NCBI GenBank assembly: GCA_023416275.1
Contig: JAEZIB010000056.1
Location: 1 to 63,299, forward strand
DNA from: Bacillota bacterium
GTDB lineage: Bacteria > Bacillota > Clostridia > Acetivibrionales > DSM-1351
Direction of reading: 5' to 3'
Length of the DNA: 63,299 nucleotides
The first letter of the stretch is position 1; every line of letters begins with the position of its first letter. Below, piece after piece: positions 7,928-17,500 of the stretch. A program made the position numbers and the translations under genes. Below the pieces are notes generated by a model. That model had not been told where the DNA came from. It worked only from the letters and a program-made list of their open reading frames with translations, and did no database searches.

Positions 7928-9042
7928 AAGTGCTTTATGTTGTTCCCAACTTAAGAATATCACAGGGTGTTGCAAGCTATGCAATGAACTATTATAGGAA
8001 TATTGATAAGGAGAAAATACATATTGACTTTTTTTTACTTAAATCAATAGAAACGCCATATTATGATGAAATCAAGAATAACGGCGGAAAAGTATACTTG
8101 CTTCCAGATTGCAAAAATAATCTTATAAAAGCACTAAAATATATAAATTACATACTTAAAGAAGAAAACTACGATATTATTCATTGCAATGTGGTGAATT
8201 CCGGTATCCCCTTTTTGTATTATGCAAAAAAGAATAAAGTTCCGGTAAGAATTCTCCATAGTCATGGGACAAAATCTGCTGAAAAGAAATGGAAGGAAAT
8301 AAGAAACAATATACTTTCACCAATTTCAAAGCATTATGCAAACACTTATTTTGCCTGCTCAAAAATGGCTGGAGACTATTTGTTCAGGGGCAAAAGTTAT
8401 ACGGTAATTAATAATGCAATTGAAATAGAGAGATTTATCTATAATCAGGATATAAGGGATAGGTTGAGAAAGGAATTAAAGGTTGAAGATAAATTTGTTA
8501 TGGGAACTGTGGGAAGACTATGTGAACAAAAAAATCCTAAATTTGCAATGAAGGTATTTGCTCAGTTGCTTAAAAAATACCCCAATGCTGTTTACTGGTG
8601 GATAGGTACTGGTCCTTTGGATAACAAAATAAAAGAATATGTACATAGACTTGGAATTGAAAAATCAGTTTTCTTTTTGGGCAATAGAACAGATGTTAAC
8701 CAACTATATCAAGCTATGGATGTGCTGTTATTACCATCACTATATGAAGGCCTTCCAGTAGCGGGAATAGAAGCTCAAATATCAGGATTGCCAATGATTG
8801 TAGCCGATACGGTCACCTATGAAATGAAGGTAGCCAACAATGTAAGGTATGTTGGATTGGATAAAGGCTTAGAACAATGGGTGAATGAAATAATAAACAT
8901 CAGCAAGCAGACTAATCGAAATTTGGACAGGCAGAAATTCATTGAAGCAGGTTTTGAAATTAAAGCTTCTACACAGAAGTTGTCGGATAAGTACTTTGAT
9001 TTAATGAGTTTGAACACCTGTAATTTTAGCTGGAGAAGTTAA
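7924..9042 (+). CDS. Family 1/GT4 glycosyltransferase
   Basis: Retaining GT-B glycosyltransferase of EpsF/CapM type, likely adding a sugar to the polysaccharide repeat unit at the inner membrane face. The protein (372 aa) opens with KVLYVVPNLRISQGVASYAMNYY, has an RILHSHGT segment, the second Rossmann domain GTVGRLCEQKNPKF, and the donor-binding E-x7-E motif in LPSLYEGLPVAGIEAQ. Its ATG overlaps the stop of the upstream gene (ATGA), so the genes are translationally coupled. Confidence 0.9.
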   Translation: MKVLYVVPNLRISQGVASYAMNYYRNIDKEKIHIDFFLLKSIETPYYDEIKNNGGKVYLLPDCKNNLIKALKYINYILKEENYDIIHCNVVNSGIPFLYYAKKNKVPVRILHSHGTKSAEKKWKEIRNNILSPISKHYANTYFACSKMAGDYLFRGKSYTVINNAIEIERFIYNQDIRDRLRKELKVEDKFVMGTVGRLCEQKNPKFAMKVFAQLLKKYPNAVYWWIGTGPLDNKIKEYVHRLGIEKSVFFLGNRTDVNQLYQAMDVLLLPSLYEGLPVAGIEAQISGLPMIVADTVTYEMKVANNVRYVGLDKGLEQWVNEIINISKQTNRNLDRQKFIEAGFEIKASTQKLSDKYFDLMSLNTCNFSWRS

Positions 9043-9046
9043 AATA

Positions 9047-10141
9047 ATGACAATTTATATAATATTAATGTTAACAGTTTTGTTATTTGGTACTGCTTAT
9101 AATGTAAATTATACACAAAAGAGAAAGCGAAATTTTCTGATATTAATTTTTACTATAATAACTGCATTAGCTATGCTACGTAAATATACTGTGGGAATAG
9201 ATACAAAACATTATTGCAATGGGTATAAGGTAATCAGTAATTTAGGCTGGGAAAGCTTTCAGAATATAAACTATGAATGGGGTTTTACTGCACTATGTAA
9301 GCTTTTAAATAATATATCACCTGAGCCTCAATTACTAATTGTTGTAAGTAGCTTATTAATTTTTCCTCCAGTTGGGATGTTTATTTATAAAAATTCGGAT
9401 GATGTTGTATTAAGTACATATTTATTTATAGCATTAAATATTTTCTCTATGAATATGAACGTAATGCGTCAATCCATTGCGGTAGGGATAATATTATTAG
9501 GATTGGAATGTTTGAAAAAAAACAAGTATGTGTTATTTATAGCGTTTGTGCTTTTGGCAAGCCTTTTTCATCAATCTGCATTATTATGCCTGATAATGTT
9601 ATTGTTTTATAGAATGTATTATAAAAAACGAACTTTGATATATACATTAATTGCATGTGTTGTAGGCTTTGTAGGGTTTAAATATATTTTTAATGTTGCT
9701 GTGAACATTTTTGAGGATTATGCTGGTTATATTGACTCTGAGTTTTCAGTTTCGAACTATTTTGGAACAGCGATTAATCTTTCTATATGTGCTATTATTC
9801 TAATCTTTGGGCTAATTTACTATAGAACGGATGGTATATATTTTTTAAAAAAAGAGTTAAATAATCAGATTAGCTATGATTTTCAAGCTTATTCACTTTC
9901 GGCTTGTTTATTATGTTTAGTAGTCGGACTACAAATGACCATTTTATTAAGAGCAAAGCTGTATTTTACTATCTTTTATATTTCATGGTTGCCCAATGCC
10001 ATATATACAATTGATTATAAAGATATGAGAGTGTTATACAAGCTTTTGTTTATTTTTATTACAATGTTGTATTTTATTATAATCGCAGTTTATAGACCTG
10101 AGTGGTATGGGGTAGTTCCTTATGAGTTCTTTTGGAATTAA
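9047..10141 (+). CDS. EpsG/Wzy-like polysaccharide polymerase (membrane protein)
   Basis: A 364-aa hydrophobic protein with about ten predicted membrane spans, starting 4 nt after the GT4 stop. The region RKYTVGIDTKHYCNGY is typical of EpsG-family proteins, which polymerise or export repeat units, and NVMRQSIAVGIILLG is the usual conserved intramembrane segment. The role as Wzy-type polymerase is inferred from family and from the adjacent Wzx flippase gene. Confidence 0.82.
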   Translation: MTIYIILMLTVLLFGTAYNVNYTQKRKRNFLILIFTIITALAMLRKYTVGIDTKHYCNGYKVISNLGWESFQNINYEWGFTALCKLLNNISPEPQLLIVVSSLLIFPPVGMFIYKNSDDVVLSTYLFIALNIFSMNMNVMRQSIAVGIILLGLECLKKNKYVLFIAFVLLASLFHQSALLCLIMLLFYRMYYKKRTLIYTLIACVVGFVGFKYIFNVAVNIFEDYAGYIDSEFSVSNYFGTAINLSICAIILIFGLIYYRTDGIYFLKKELNNQISYDFQAYSLSACLLCLVVGLQMTILLRAKLYFTIFYISWLPNAIYTIDYKDMRVLYKLLFIFITMLYFIIIAVYRPEWYGVVPYEFFWN

Positions 10142-10174
10142 TGCTAGGTTAATTTGTTTTGTGAGGAGTAAGTT

Positions 10175-11308
10175 ATGATTTCAGAATTAAAAAGGAAAAT
10201 AAGAAAGCGCAAGATGCTATGCAAAATTGCAAAATTTATATATCGATTATTTTTTAAACTTAAAAATTATCCTGGGGAATTAAAAAAATCTCGTTTAGCA
10301 ATTGAGAGAGTTAGAGCAATTCAAAAGGATACTTCAAAGAAAAGAATATGGTATATGTGTGTTCCCGACCATTCAAATCTTGGAGATCAAGCACAAGCCT
10401 TTTGTATAAGAAAATGGTTTAATACTTACTATGCTGATTTTGAGGTCGTTGAGCTAATGTCAACAGCTATAAATTCAAATAGATTTAATTTGTTAAATGA
10501 AATAGCAAAAAAAGTAAAGCCAGTTGATAAAATTTTCTTTCAAAGCGGATATACTTCAACAGATACTAACCGCGATGAAATAACTCACAGAATAATAGTG
10601 AATAAATTTAAGAATAACCACATTATATTCTTTCCTCAGACTGTACGATACACAAGTGAAAAGGAGAAGAGAATTACTTCAGATATTTATAATAATCACA
10701 AGAACATAACTTTTCTGGCTAGAGATAAAGTCTCTTATGAAACGGCAAAAAATATGATGACAAATGCTGAAGTGTTGCTATATCCCGATATAGTTACATC
10801 ATTAATTGGCAAATATTCATTTAATAATAAAAGAAGTGGTATCCTCTTTTGCATGAGAAGTGACAGCGAGCAATATTACGAAAAAGCTCAGATTGAGGCT
10901 TTGAGAAAACGATTGTGTACCATAGCTCCTATAGATTTAACAGATACAACAATAAATATGAGCTATAAAGCATTGTCAACTGAACTAAAAACAGTTCTGG
11001 AAGATACCTTTGATAAGTTTTCTAGATATAAATTAGTTATTACAGATAGATATCATGGAACACTATTTGCATTAATAGCGCAAACACCAGTAATTGTAGT
11101 AAACTCAACTGACCATAAGCTTTCATCAGGTGTGGACTGGTTCAAAGATGTTTGTGATGATTATGTTTATTTTGCAGGAACATTGGAGGAAGCATACGAA
11201 ATGTCGTGTAACATTATGGAAAAGAAATGCCATTACTATATTGAAGATTATTTTGACAAAAACTATTATCAGAAGCTTTATTCAATTCTTGAAAAGGGGG
11301 CTGATTAA
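10175..11308 (+). CDS. Polysaccharide pyruvyl transferase family protein (copy 2)
   Basis: A 377-aa protein behind GAGGAG. The N-terminal 50 residues are very basic and may be membrane-associated. The family motifs are PDHSNLGDQAQAFCI, the middle YPDIVTSL, and ITDRYHGTLFALIAQTPVIV, with the conserved R-x-H segment of the EpsO/EpsI-type branch. It is only distantly similar to copy 1. The paired FrhB-like gene starts 2 nt after the stop. A pyruvyl or related ketal addition is inferred; substrate unknown. Confidence 0.82.
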   Translation: MISELKRKIRKRKMLCKIAKFIYRLFFKLKNYPGELKKSRLAIERVRAIQKDTSKKRIWYMCVPDHSNLGDQAQAFCIRKWFNTYYADFEVVELMSTAINSNRFNLLNEIAKKVKPVDKIFFQSGYTSTDTNRDEITHRIIVNKFKNNHIIFFPQTVRYTSEKEKRITSDIYNNHKNITFLARDKVSYETAKNMMTNAEVLLYPDIVTSLIGKYSFNNKRSGILFCMRSDSEQYYEKAQIEALRKRLCTIAPIDLTDTTINMSYKALSTELKTVLEDTFDKFSRYKLVITDRYHGTLFALIAQTPVIVVNSTDHKLSSGVDWFKDVCDDYVYFAGTLEEAYEMSCNIMEKKCHYYIEDYFDKNYYQKLYSILEKGAD

Positions 11309-11309
11309 T

Positions 11310-12509
11310 GTGGTAATATGTGAGGAATCAAAATGTACTGGGTGTATGGCCTGCTATTCAGCTTGCAATTCTGAAGCAATCAGCATAACTACTGATAGCA
11401 AGGGGTTTTATATTCCAGAGGTCAATAGTGAGCTTTGCATTAATTGCAATAAATGCAAAAGGGTTTGTCCCTCCCTTAATGAGCATGATGTGTTTAATTT
11501 TGAACAGCAAGCTTTTGCATGTTGGCATAAAGACGAAAAAATCAGAATGATGAGCACCTCTGGAGGCGTATTTACTGGACTTGCAAGGTATGTTTTATCT
11601 AAGCAGGGTGTTGTATTTGGAGTAAGATTTGATGATGATTTCAGAGCTGTTCATGCTGAAGCTGTCAATTTAGAGCAGCTTAAATATTTTAGAGGGTCAA
11701 AGTATATTCAAAGTTATGTTGGTAATGTATACAAAACAGTTAAACAAAGACTTGAAAGCAATAGAATCGTGTTATTTACAGGAACCCCTTGCCAGAATGC
11801 CGGCTTGAGAATTTACTTAGGTAAGGCATATGATAATTTGATAACGGTTGATTTTATATGTCATAGTGTTCCGTCACCGTTAGTATTTAAAGATTATCTT
11901 GAATACATAAGAAAAACCATTGATAGCAATATAACTGGTATTAATTTTAGGTATAAAAAGCCAAGCTGGACTGTCTATAGTATGAGAATAGATTTTATTA
12001 GCCGTAAGTCTTATATTGCTAATTATTTTACAGATCCATATTTAATTGGCTTTTCAAAGGATTATTTTTCAAAAGATTGCTGCCATCAATGTAAATATAC
12101 AAAGCCTAATCGTCAAAGTGATATAACTATAGCTGACTTTTGGGGATATGTTTCTGACGACAGGGAGTATAGAAATAATGAAAAAGGGATTTCACTGGTT
12201 TTAATTAATTCTGAAAAGGGAAGCAATATTTTTTCTGCTATTAGTGCTGATTATATTGTGAGACAAAAAAGTATTCATGAGGCAATGAAAAACAAGTGTT
12301 TATACACTCCGTTTAAAAAGAATCCCTTATCTGATGATTTTTGGAAGGAATATTTGGAGCATAGAGATTTTGAATTAGTTAAACACAAATATTTTTATAG
12401 AAGAAGAGGTAGCTTAAAGCACAGATTAAGCAGGCTTATTGATGATTATAGTTTCTTAATGCCTAAGAGATGCCGTAGGTTTTATGAAGTTTTAAAAGAT
12501 AAATTATAA
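11310..12509 (+). CDS. Coenzyme F420 hydrogenase/dehydrogenase beta subunit-like iron-sulfur protein (copy 2)
   Basis: A 399-aa protein starting at GTG 11310, with AAGGGGG 9 nt upstream; the open frame runs further back into the previous gene but that part is not homologous. Two ferredoxin motifs, CTGCMACYSAC (about residues 8-18) and CINCNKCKRVCP, are followed by FrhB domains (STSGGVFTGLAR, LFTGTPCQNAGLR, DFICHSVPSP) and CCHQCKYT before DITIADFWG. The order pyruvyl transferase then FrhB-like protein repeats that of copy 1, suggesting that the two families work as a unit. Confidence 0.85.
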   Translation: MVICEESKCTGCMACYSACNSEAISITTDSKGFYIPEVNSELCINCNKCKRVCPSLNEHDVFNFEQQAFACWHKDEKIRMMSTSGGVFTGLARYVLSKQGVVFGVRFDDDFRAVHAEAVNLEQLKYFRGSKYIQSYVGNVYKTVKQRLESNRIVLFTGTPCQNAGLRIYLGKAYDNLITVDFICHSVPSPLVFKDYLEYIRKTIDSNITGINFRYKKPSWTVYSMRIDFISRKSYIANYFTDPYLIGFSKDYFSKDCCHQCKYTKPNRQSDITIADFWGYVSDDREYRNNEKGISLVLINSEKGSNIFSAISADYIVRQKSIHEAMKNKCLYTPFKKNPLSDDFWKEYLEHRDFELVKHKYFYRRRGSLKHRLSRLIDDYSFLMPKRCRRFYEVLKDKL

Positions 12510-12534
12510 AGCTAAAAGTTAAGAAGGAGTAAAG

Positions 12535-13902
12535 GTGAATAACAAGTTTAAACAGCTTTTATCGAATACATTTGTTTTTGCAATAGGAAATATATTAACA
12601 AAACTCATATTGTTTTTTTTAATGCCGCTTTACACAAGTGCCATGACGACACACCAATTTGGTATAGCAGAGTTAGTGAGTAATTCTGTTGAGTTTGCAT
12701 TGCCAATTGTATCCTTATCTATTTATGATGGGGTTTTCAGGTTTGCAATAGATAAGGATGCAGACCACAAAAAATTATTAACAAATGGTTTAAATATACT
12801 CTTAAAAAGCTTTTTTATAGCTGGTGTGCTGATATTTGTCGTTAATTGGTTTATTAAATATGAATATACATGGCATTTTGGATTGATGCTTTTTACAGCA
12901 GCTTTAAGGCAATTATTTGCTCAGTTTGCAAGAGGGATTGGGCATGTTAAAAGGTTTACAGTTAGTGGTGTTCTTAATGGGTTGTTTTTAGGAATATTTA
13001 ATGTGATTTTTCTTGTGGGATTAAATTTGAATATAGATGGTTATTTGATTTCAATCATTCTTTCAAATATAATTTCAATTGTTTTTATAATGCTTGCATC
13101 AAAAATTTATACATATATCTCATTTAATAGTATAGACATAGAATTACTAAAATCCATGCTAATATTCAGTTTGCCGCAAATACCCAATATGCTGTCCTGG
13201 TGGATAACAAATTTGTCAAGCAGGTATGTTATTGCTGGCTTCTTCGGTGCTGGTATGGCAGGTTTATTTACTGCCGCCAGTAAGCTGCCTTCTATGGTAA
13301 ATTTGCTGACTTCTATTTTTCAAAAAGCATGGCAGTATTCTTCATCAAAGGAAATAGGAGAGAAGGGCAGCAATGAGTTCTTTTCTGGTGTATTTAAAGC
13401 ATATTCTGCATTTGTTCTCATTTCTAGCTCAGGGCTAATACTACTTGTACCACTAATATCCAAATTTATTTTGCAGGGTGATTTTTATCAGGCGTGGATA
13501 TATGTTCCGCTTTTAATGGTATCAGCGGCTCTAAATTCCTATTCTGTTTATTTTGGTACTTTCTATACAGCTGCAAAGAAAAATAAAATGATTATGGTTT
13601 CTACTATGATAGGTGCAGCAGTAAGCTTGATTATATGCCTTGTAACCATACCCGTTATTGGCATATACGGTGCATTAATTGCCAGCGTTGTAAGCTATTT
13701 TATTATTGTAGTAATGAGGATAATTGATACAAAGAAATACGTAACAGTAGATTTAAATCTAAAAATAAATAACATATCTTTTGCTTTACTATTATTACAA
13801 GCTGTTTTGATGACTCTTGATTTACCATTTTCACTGATGTTTTCATGTGTTTGTTTTATATCTATTTTTGGTGGGAATTTAGCTAGTTATTATAAAGCCT
13901 AG
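12535..13902 (+). CDS. Wzx-like oligosaccharide flippase
   Basis: A 455-aa multi-span membrane protein of the MATE/MOP polysaccharide-export superfamily, which flips lipid-linked repeat units outwards. The N-terminus has the usual FVFAIGNILTKLILFFLMPLY helix and YTSAMTTHQFG; about 12 spans follow, with SLPQIPNMLSWWITNLSSRYVI at the start of the second half. It starts at GTG 12535 behind AAGGAG (12523-12528). It is the last gene of the cluster, and its 3' end overlaps a truncated toxin gene on the other strand. Confidence 0.9.
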   Translation: MNNKFKQLLSNTFVFAIGNILTKLILFFLMPLYTSAMTTHQFGIAELVSNSVEFALPIVSLSIYDGVFRFAIDKDADHKKLLTNGLNILLKSFFIAGVLIFVVNWFIKYEYTWHFGLMLFTAALRQLFAQFARGIGHVKRFTVSGVLNGLFLGIFNVIFLVGLNLNIDGYLISIILSNIISIVFIMLASKIYTYISFNSIDIELLKSMLIFSLPQIPNMLSWWITNLSSRYVIAGFFGAGMAGLFTAASKLPSMVNLLTSIFQKAWQYSSSKEIGEKGSNEFFSGVFKAYSAFVLISSSGLILLVPLISKFILQGDFYQAWIYVPLLMVSAALNSYSVYFGTFYTAAKKNKMIMVSTMIGAAVSLIICLVTIPVIGIYGALIASVVSYFIIVVMRIIDTKKYVTVDLNLKINNISFALLLLQAVLMTLDLPFSLMFSCVCFISIFGGNLASYYKA

Positions 13903-14013
13903 ATTCTCATGGAAATTGCTGGCAACTTCCGAATTTGCCAATTGTACAACAATATATGAAACAATATTATCCAACTCCTGATGTGCAAGTTCTGAAACAA
14001 TCAATCTATACAT
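13879..14013 (-). pseudogene. Truncated ParE/RelE-type toxin gene
   Basis: Reading the minus strand from ATG (14013-14011), the first 33 or so residues match the start of ParE-like toxins: YRLIVSELAHQELDNIVSYI, then a segment with LANSEVASNF, comparable to the usual helix-turn-helix opening. After that the frame runs into wzx antisense sequence and stops at 13879, giving 44 residues against about 95-100 for the family. The catalytic and RNA/gyrase-binding beta sheet is lost. The start overlaps the antitoxin stop, as in intact operons. Confidence 0.7.
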
Positions 14014-14265
14014 TGTATTTTTCTCTTATGCTTTTTAATGAAGCATCCACATCAAGTACTTTTGCTTCCGTTAGTTGTTCCTCGGCTTTATTAAGCTTGC
14101 TATATACATCCAGCATGAACGTTTTTTCTTCGTACATTTCCATTCTCATGATTACCATATCACCAAACCGTTTTTTTTTATAAAAATGGGCTCGTCAGAT
14201 GCATGACATCTTTTAGAAATCTCACTTGTATTTTTTAAATCTCGAATTGGAATAATCTGAGACAT
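14006..14265 (-). pseudogene. Phd/YefM-type antitoxin gene with a single-base frameshift
   Basis: From ATG 14265, behind AAGGAG, the minus strand reads SQIIPIRDLKNTSEISKRC and then DEPIFIKK, a typical Phd/YefM N-terminus. A nine-A run follows, and the frame stops a few codons later. One extra base restores GDMVIMRMEMYEEK and continues to TAG 14006 with an ordinary C-terminal toxin-binding tail. The 260-nt length (not a multiple of 3) fits one lost base. Transcript slippage on the A-run could in principle restore the protein, but the partner toxin is also truncated, so decay is more likely. Confidence 0.75.
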
Positions 14266-14456
14266 AATATTCAACTCCTTTTTATGGCTTTAATGTACCA
14301 TAATTATACCCCATTATCAATTGGTGAAATGTCTAGCTCCTTATTTTGTAAAATATTAGAAAAGTATATCCCAATAACATGAAAATTTTTAAACTATTAT
14401 AAAATTATGAAAAAATATGATAAAGTTATAAAAAATAATATATTAAAAAATTTATT
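14266..14456. promoter_or_regulatory. Divergent AT-rich upstream region (antitoxin / giant protein 1)
   Basis: It holds a candidate minus-strand -10 (TATAAT, reverse complement near 14305-14312) for the antitoxin relic. From about 14342 to the start of the giant gene the sequence resembles the equivalent stretch 21236-21405 before the second giant gene (TTTTGTAAAATAT, later ATGATAAA and ATTATAAAAAAT), so promoter and leader were duplicated along with the gene. I cannot name a -35. Confidence 0.4.
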
Positions 14457-14510
14457 AAGGAGGGTTGACATAGAGGTATACCGTGAAAATATCTCTTGTC
14501 AGAAAAAACT
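14457..14510 (+). promoter_or_regulatory. SD-hairpin-start leader of giant protein 1
   Basis: AAGGAGGG (14457-14464) is followed after 2 nt by a hairpin, 14467-14479 with 14489-14500: 12 pairs with one bulged T. The next in-frame ATG is 10 nt later at 14511, so SD and ATG are 12 nt apart when the hairpin is left out. An in-frame TTG (14496) lies inside the 3' arm. The second giant gene has the same hairpin with an A-T pair where this one has G-T (14476 with 14492). Confidence 0.6.
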
Positions 14511-17500
14511 ATGGGAGCGAATAGAAGATTTAGATTTACAAAAAGGTTTTTAAGCTTTGCTTTGGTAATTATGCTTATTTTTACGATGATTCCAATTGAC
14601 AAAGTGTATGCAGCAGATGCAGGTATAGGTACAGATGGAAAAGCAGTTGATTTAATCTTATGGAAGTATACGCTTAAAGGAGATACTTATTGTCTAGACA
14701 AATATGTAGGCAGTATTGTAGATGGTAAAATTGTTGGATGTGTACCAGCTACTATAAATGGAAAAGCTGTTATGGAAATGAATAGTACATTTAGAGACAT
14801 TAAAAGTTTGGCACAAGCACCACAGATACCAAGTAGTGTGAAATATATGTACAGTACTTTTTATGATTGTACAGGGCTAAACCAAGCACCAGAGATACCA
14901 AGTGGTGTAACAAATATGAAAGGAACTTTTTTGGGTTGTAGTAGCTTGACACAAGCACCCGAAATACCAAATAGTGTAACTTATTTAGAGCATACTTTTT
15001 ATGGTTGTAAAGGACTAATGCAAGTACCGGAAATACCAAATAGTGTAACCTATATGTACGCTACTTTTTATGGTTGTACAAGACTAATGCAAGTACCCGA
15101 AATGCCAAATAGTGTAACGAGTATGACTAGAACCTTTCAAGGTTGTACAGGGCTGACGCAAGCACCCGAAATACCAAATAGTGTAACGGATCTGTCTGAA
15201 ACCTTTGGAGGTTGTACAGGACTAACGCAAGCCCCTGAGATACCAAATAGCGTAATAAACATGTCTGAAACCTTTGAAGGTTGTACAGGTCTGACGCAAG
15301 CTCCAAAAATACCAAATAGTGTAACCAATATGTGCAGTACTTTTTATGGTTGTATAGGGCTAACGCAAGCTCCCGAAATACCAAATAGTGTAACCGATTT
15401 AAGATATACTTTTTATGGTTGCAAAGGTCTGACGCGAGCCCCCGAAATACCAAAAAGTGTAACAGATATGACTAGAACCTTTTCTAGTTGTACAGGGTTG
15501 ACACAAGCCACAAAAATACCAAATAGTGTAACCAATATGGATTATACTTTTTCTGGTTGTTCAGGACTAACACAAGCCCCAGAAATACTAAATAGTGTAA
15601 ACTCAATGAGTAGTACCTTTGAAGGTTGTACAGGGATGACGCAAACACCAGTAATACCAAATAGTGTAACCAATATGTACCGTACTTTTTCTGGTTGCAC
15701 AGGACTAACCCAAGCACCTAAAATACCAAATAGTGTAACGAGTATGCCTGAAACCTTTTCTTATTGTACAGGGCTAACGCAAGTTCCCGAAATACCAAAT
15801 AGTGTAACCAATATGTACCGTACTTTTTCTGGTTGTACAGGACTAACCCAAGCACCTAAAATACCAAATAGTGTAACGAGTTTGCCTGAAACCTTTTCTT
15901 ATTGTACAGGGCTGACGCAAGTTCCCGAAATACCAAATAGTGTAACGAGTATGTCTGAAACCTTTAGCGGTTGTACAGGATTGACGCAAGTTTCCGAAAT
16001 ACCAAATAGTGTAACGAGTATGTCTGAAACCTTTAGCGGTTGTACAGGATTGACGCAAGCCCCCGAAATACCAAATAGTGTAACGAGTATGTCTAGAACC
16101 TTTGATGGTTGTACAGGGCTGACGCAAGCTCCCGAAATACCAAATAGTGTAACAAATATGGATAGTACATTTTGGTGCTGTACAAGCTTGACGCAAGCCC
16201 CTGAAATACCAAATAGTGTAACCAATATGTATAGTACCTTTAGAGGTTGTACAGGATTAACGCAAGCTCCTAAGATACCAAATAGTGTAACGAGTATGTC
16301 TGAAACCTTTAGCGGTTGTACAGGATTGACGCAAGCCCCCGAAATACCAAATAGTGTAACGAGTATGTTTGCAACCTTTTGTTACTGTACGGGGCTAGCA
16401 CAAGCACCAGAAATACCCAATAGTGTAACCTCAATGAGTAGTACCTTTGAAGGCTGTACAGGACTGACTCAAGCACCCAAAATACCAGATAGTGTAAAAG
16501 ATATGGGATTTACTTTTTCTTATTGCACAGGACTAACACAAGCACCAGAGATACCAAATAGTGTAACACATATGACTTATACCTTTCATGCTTGTATAGG
16601 ACTGACGCAGGCTCCCCAAATACCAAATAGTGTAACAAGGATGGGAGGGACCTTTAAAGGTTGTACAGGACTGACGCAAGTCCCTGAAATACACAATAAT
16701 GTAACGAATATGGATCAAACTTTTGAAGGTTGTACAGGGCTAACGCAAGCACCTAAATTACCAAATAGTGTAGAAACTATGGGGTATACTTTTTCTGGTT
16801 GTACAGGACTAACGCAAGCACCTGAGATACCAAATAGTGTAACTTATCTGTCTGGAACCTTTTCTGGTTGTACAGGACTAACACAAGCTCCCGAAATACC
16901 AAATAGTGTAACTTATCTGTCTGGAACCTTTTATGGTTGTACAGGGCTGATGCAAGTCACTGAGATACCAAATAGTGTAACCAATATGTCTAGTGCTTTT
17001 TCTGGTTGTACAGGGCTGATGCAAGCCCCAGAGATACCAAATAGTGTAACTGATATGTATAAAAGTTTTGAAGGGTGTACAAATTTAACTGGCAATGTAT
17101 TTATACCACGAAAAGTAACTACCTTGTCAGGTGTTTTTAAGGATACCTCTAAGCCTATAACTTTGATATATTCATCAAATAACACAGTAGCTGCTTCATA
17201 CGAAGCACCAGCTAATGTTACTAAGGTAGTAGATTCTGCTTCACCAGAAATATCCAGCGTAACAGGTGGAGATACATCTAGTGCAACAATCAATGCTCTT
17301 GACAATTATCAGATACATAGTTATGCAGTAACAACTTCTGATGCTGTTCCAACTGCAGGCTGGCAATCATCAAATGTATTTTCCATTACATCTGATGGTA
17401 CATATTATGCATGGGCAATGGATGGTGTGGGAAATGTTAGCATAGGCAAAGCTTTTGTGTATCCTCAAGATTTTGATGTTGCTTTAGGTACAGATGGAAA

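Noticed and set aside
11130..12509. 459-aa form of the second FrhB-like protein
   Set aside because: The first 60 codons overlap the end of the upstream gene and are not homologous; GTG 11310 has a good SD and leads directly into the ferredoxin motif.
13935..14183. Plus-strand 82-codon open frame after wzx
   Set aside because: It is the shadow of the minus-strand toxin-antitoxin relic, which has clear family sequence and its own SD.
14770..17070. CRISPR-like or satellite array
   Set aside because: The 69-bp period codes for regular 23-residue repeats in one open frame of a secreted protein.
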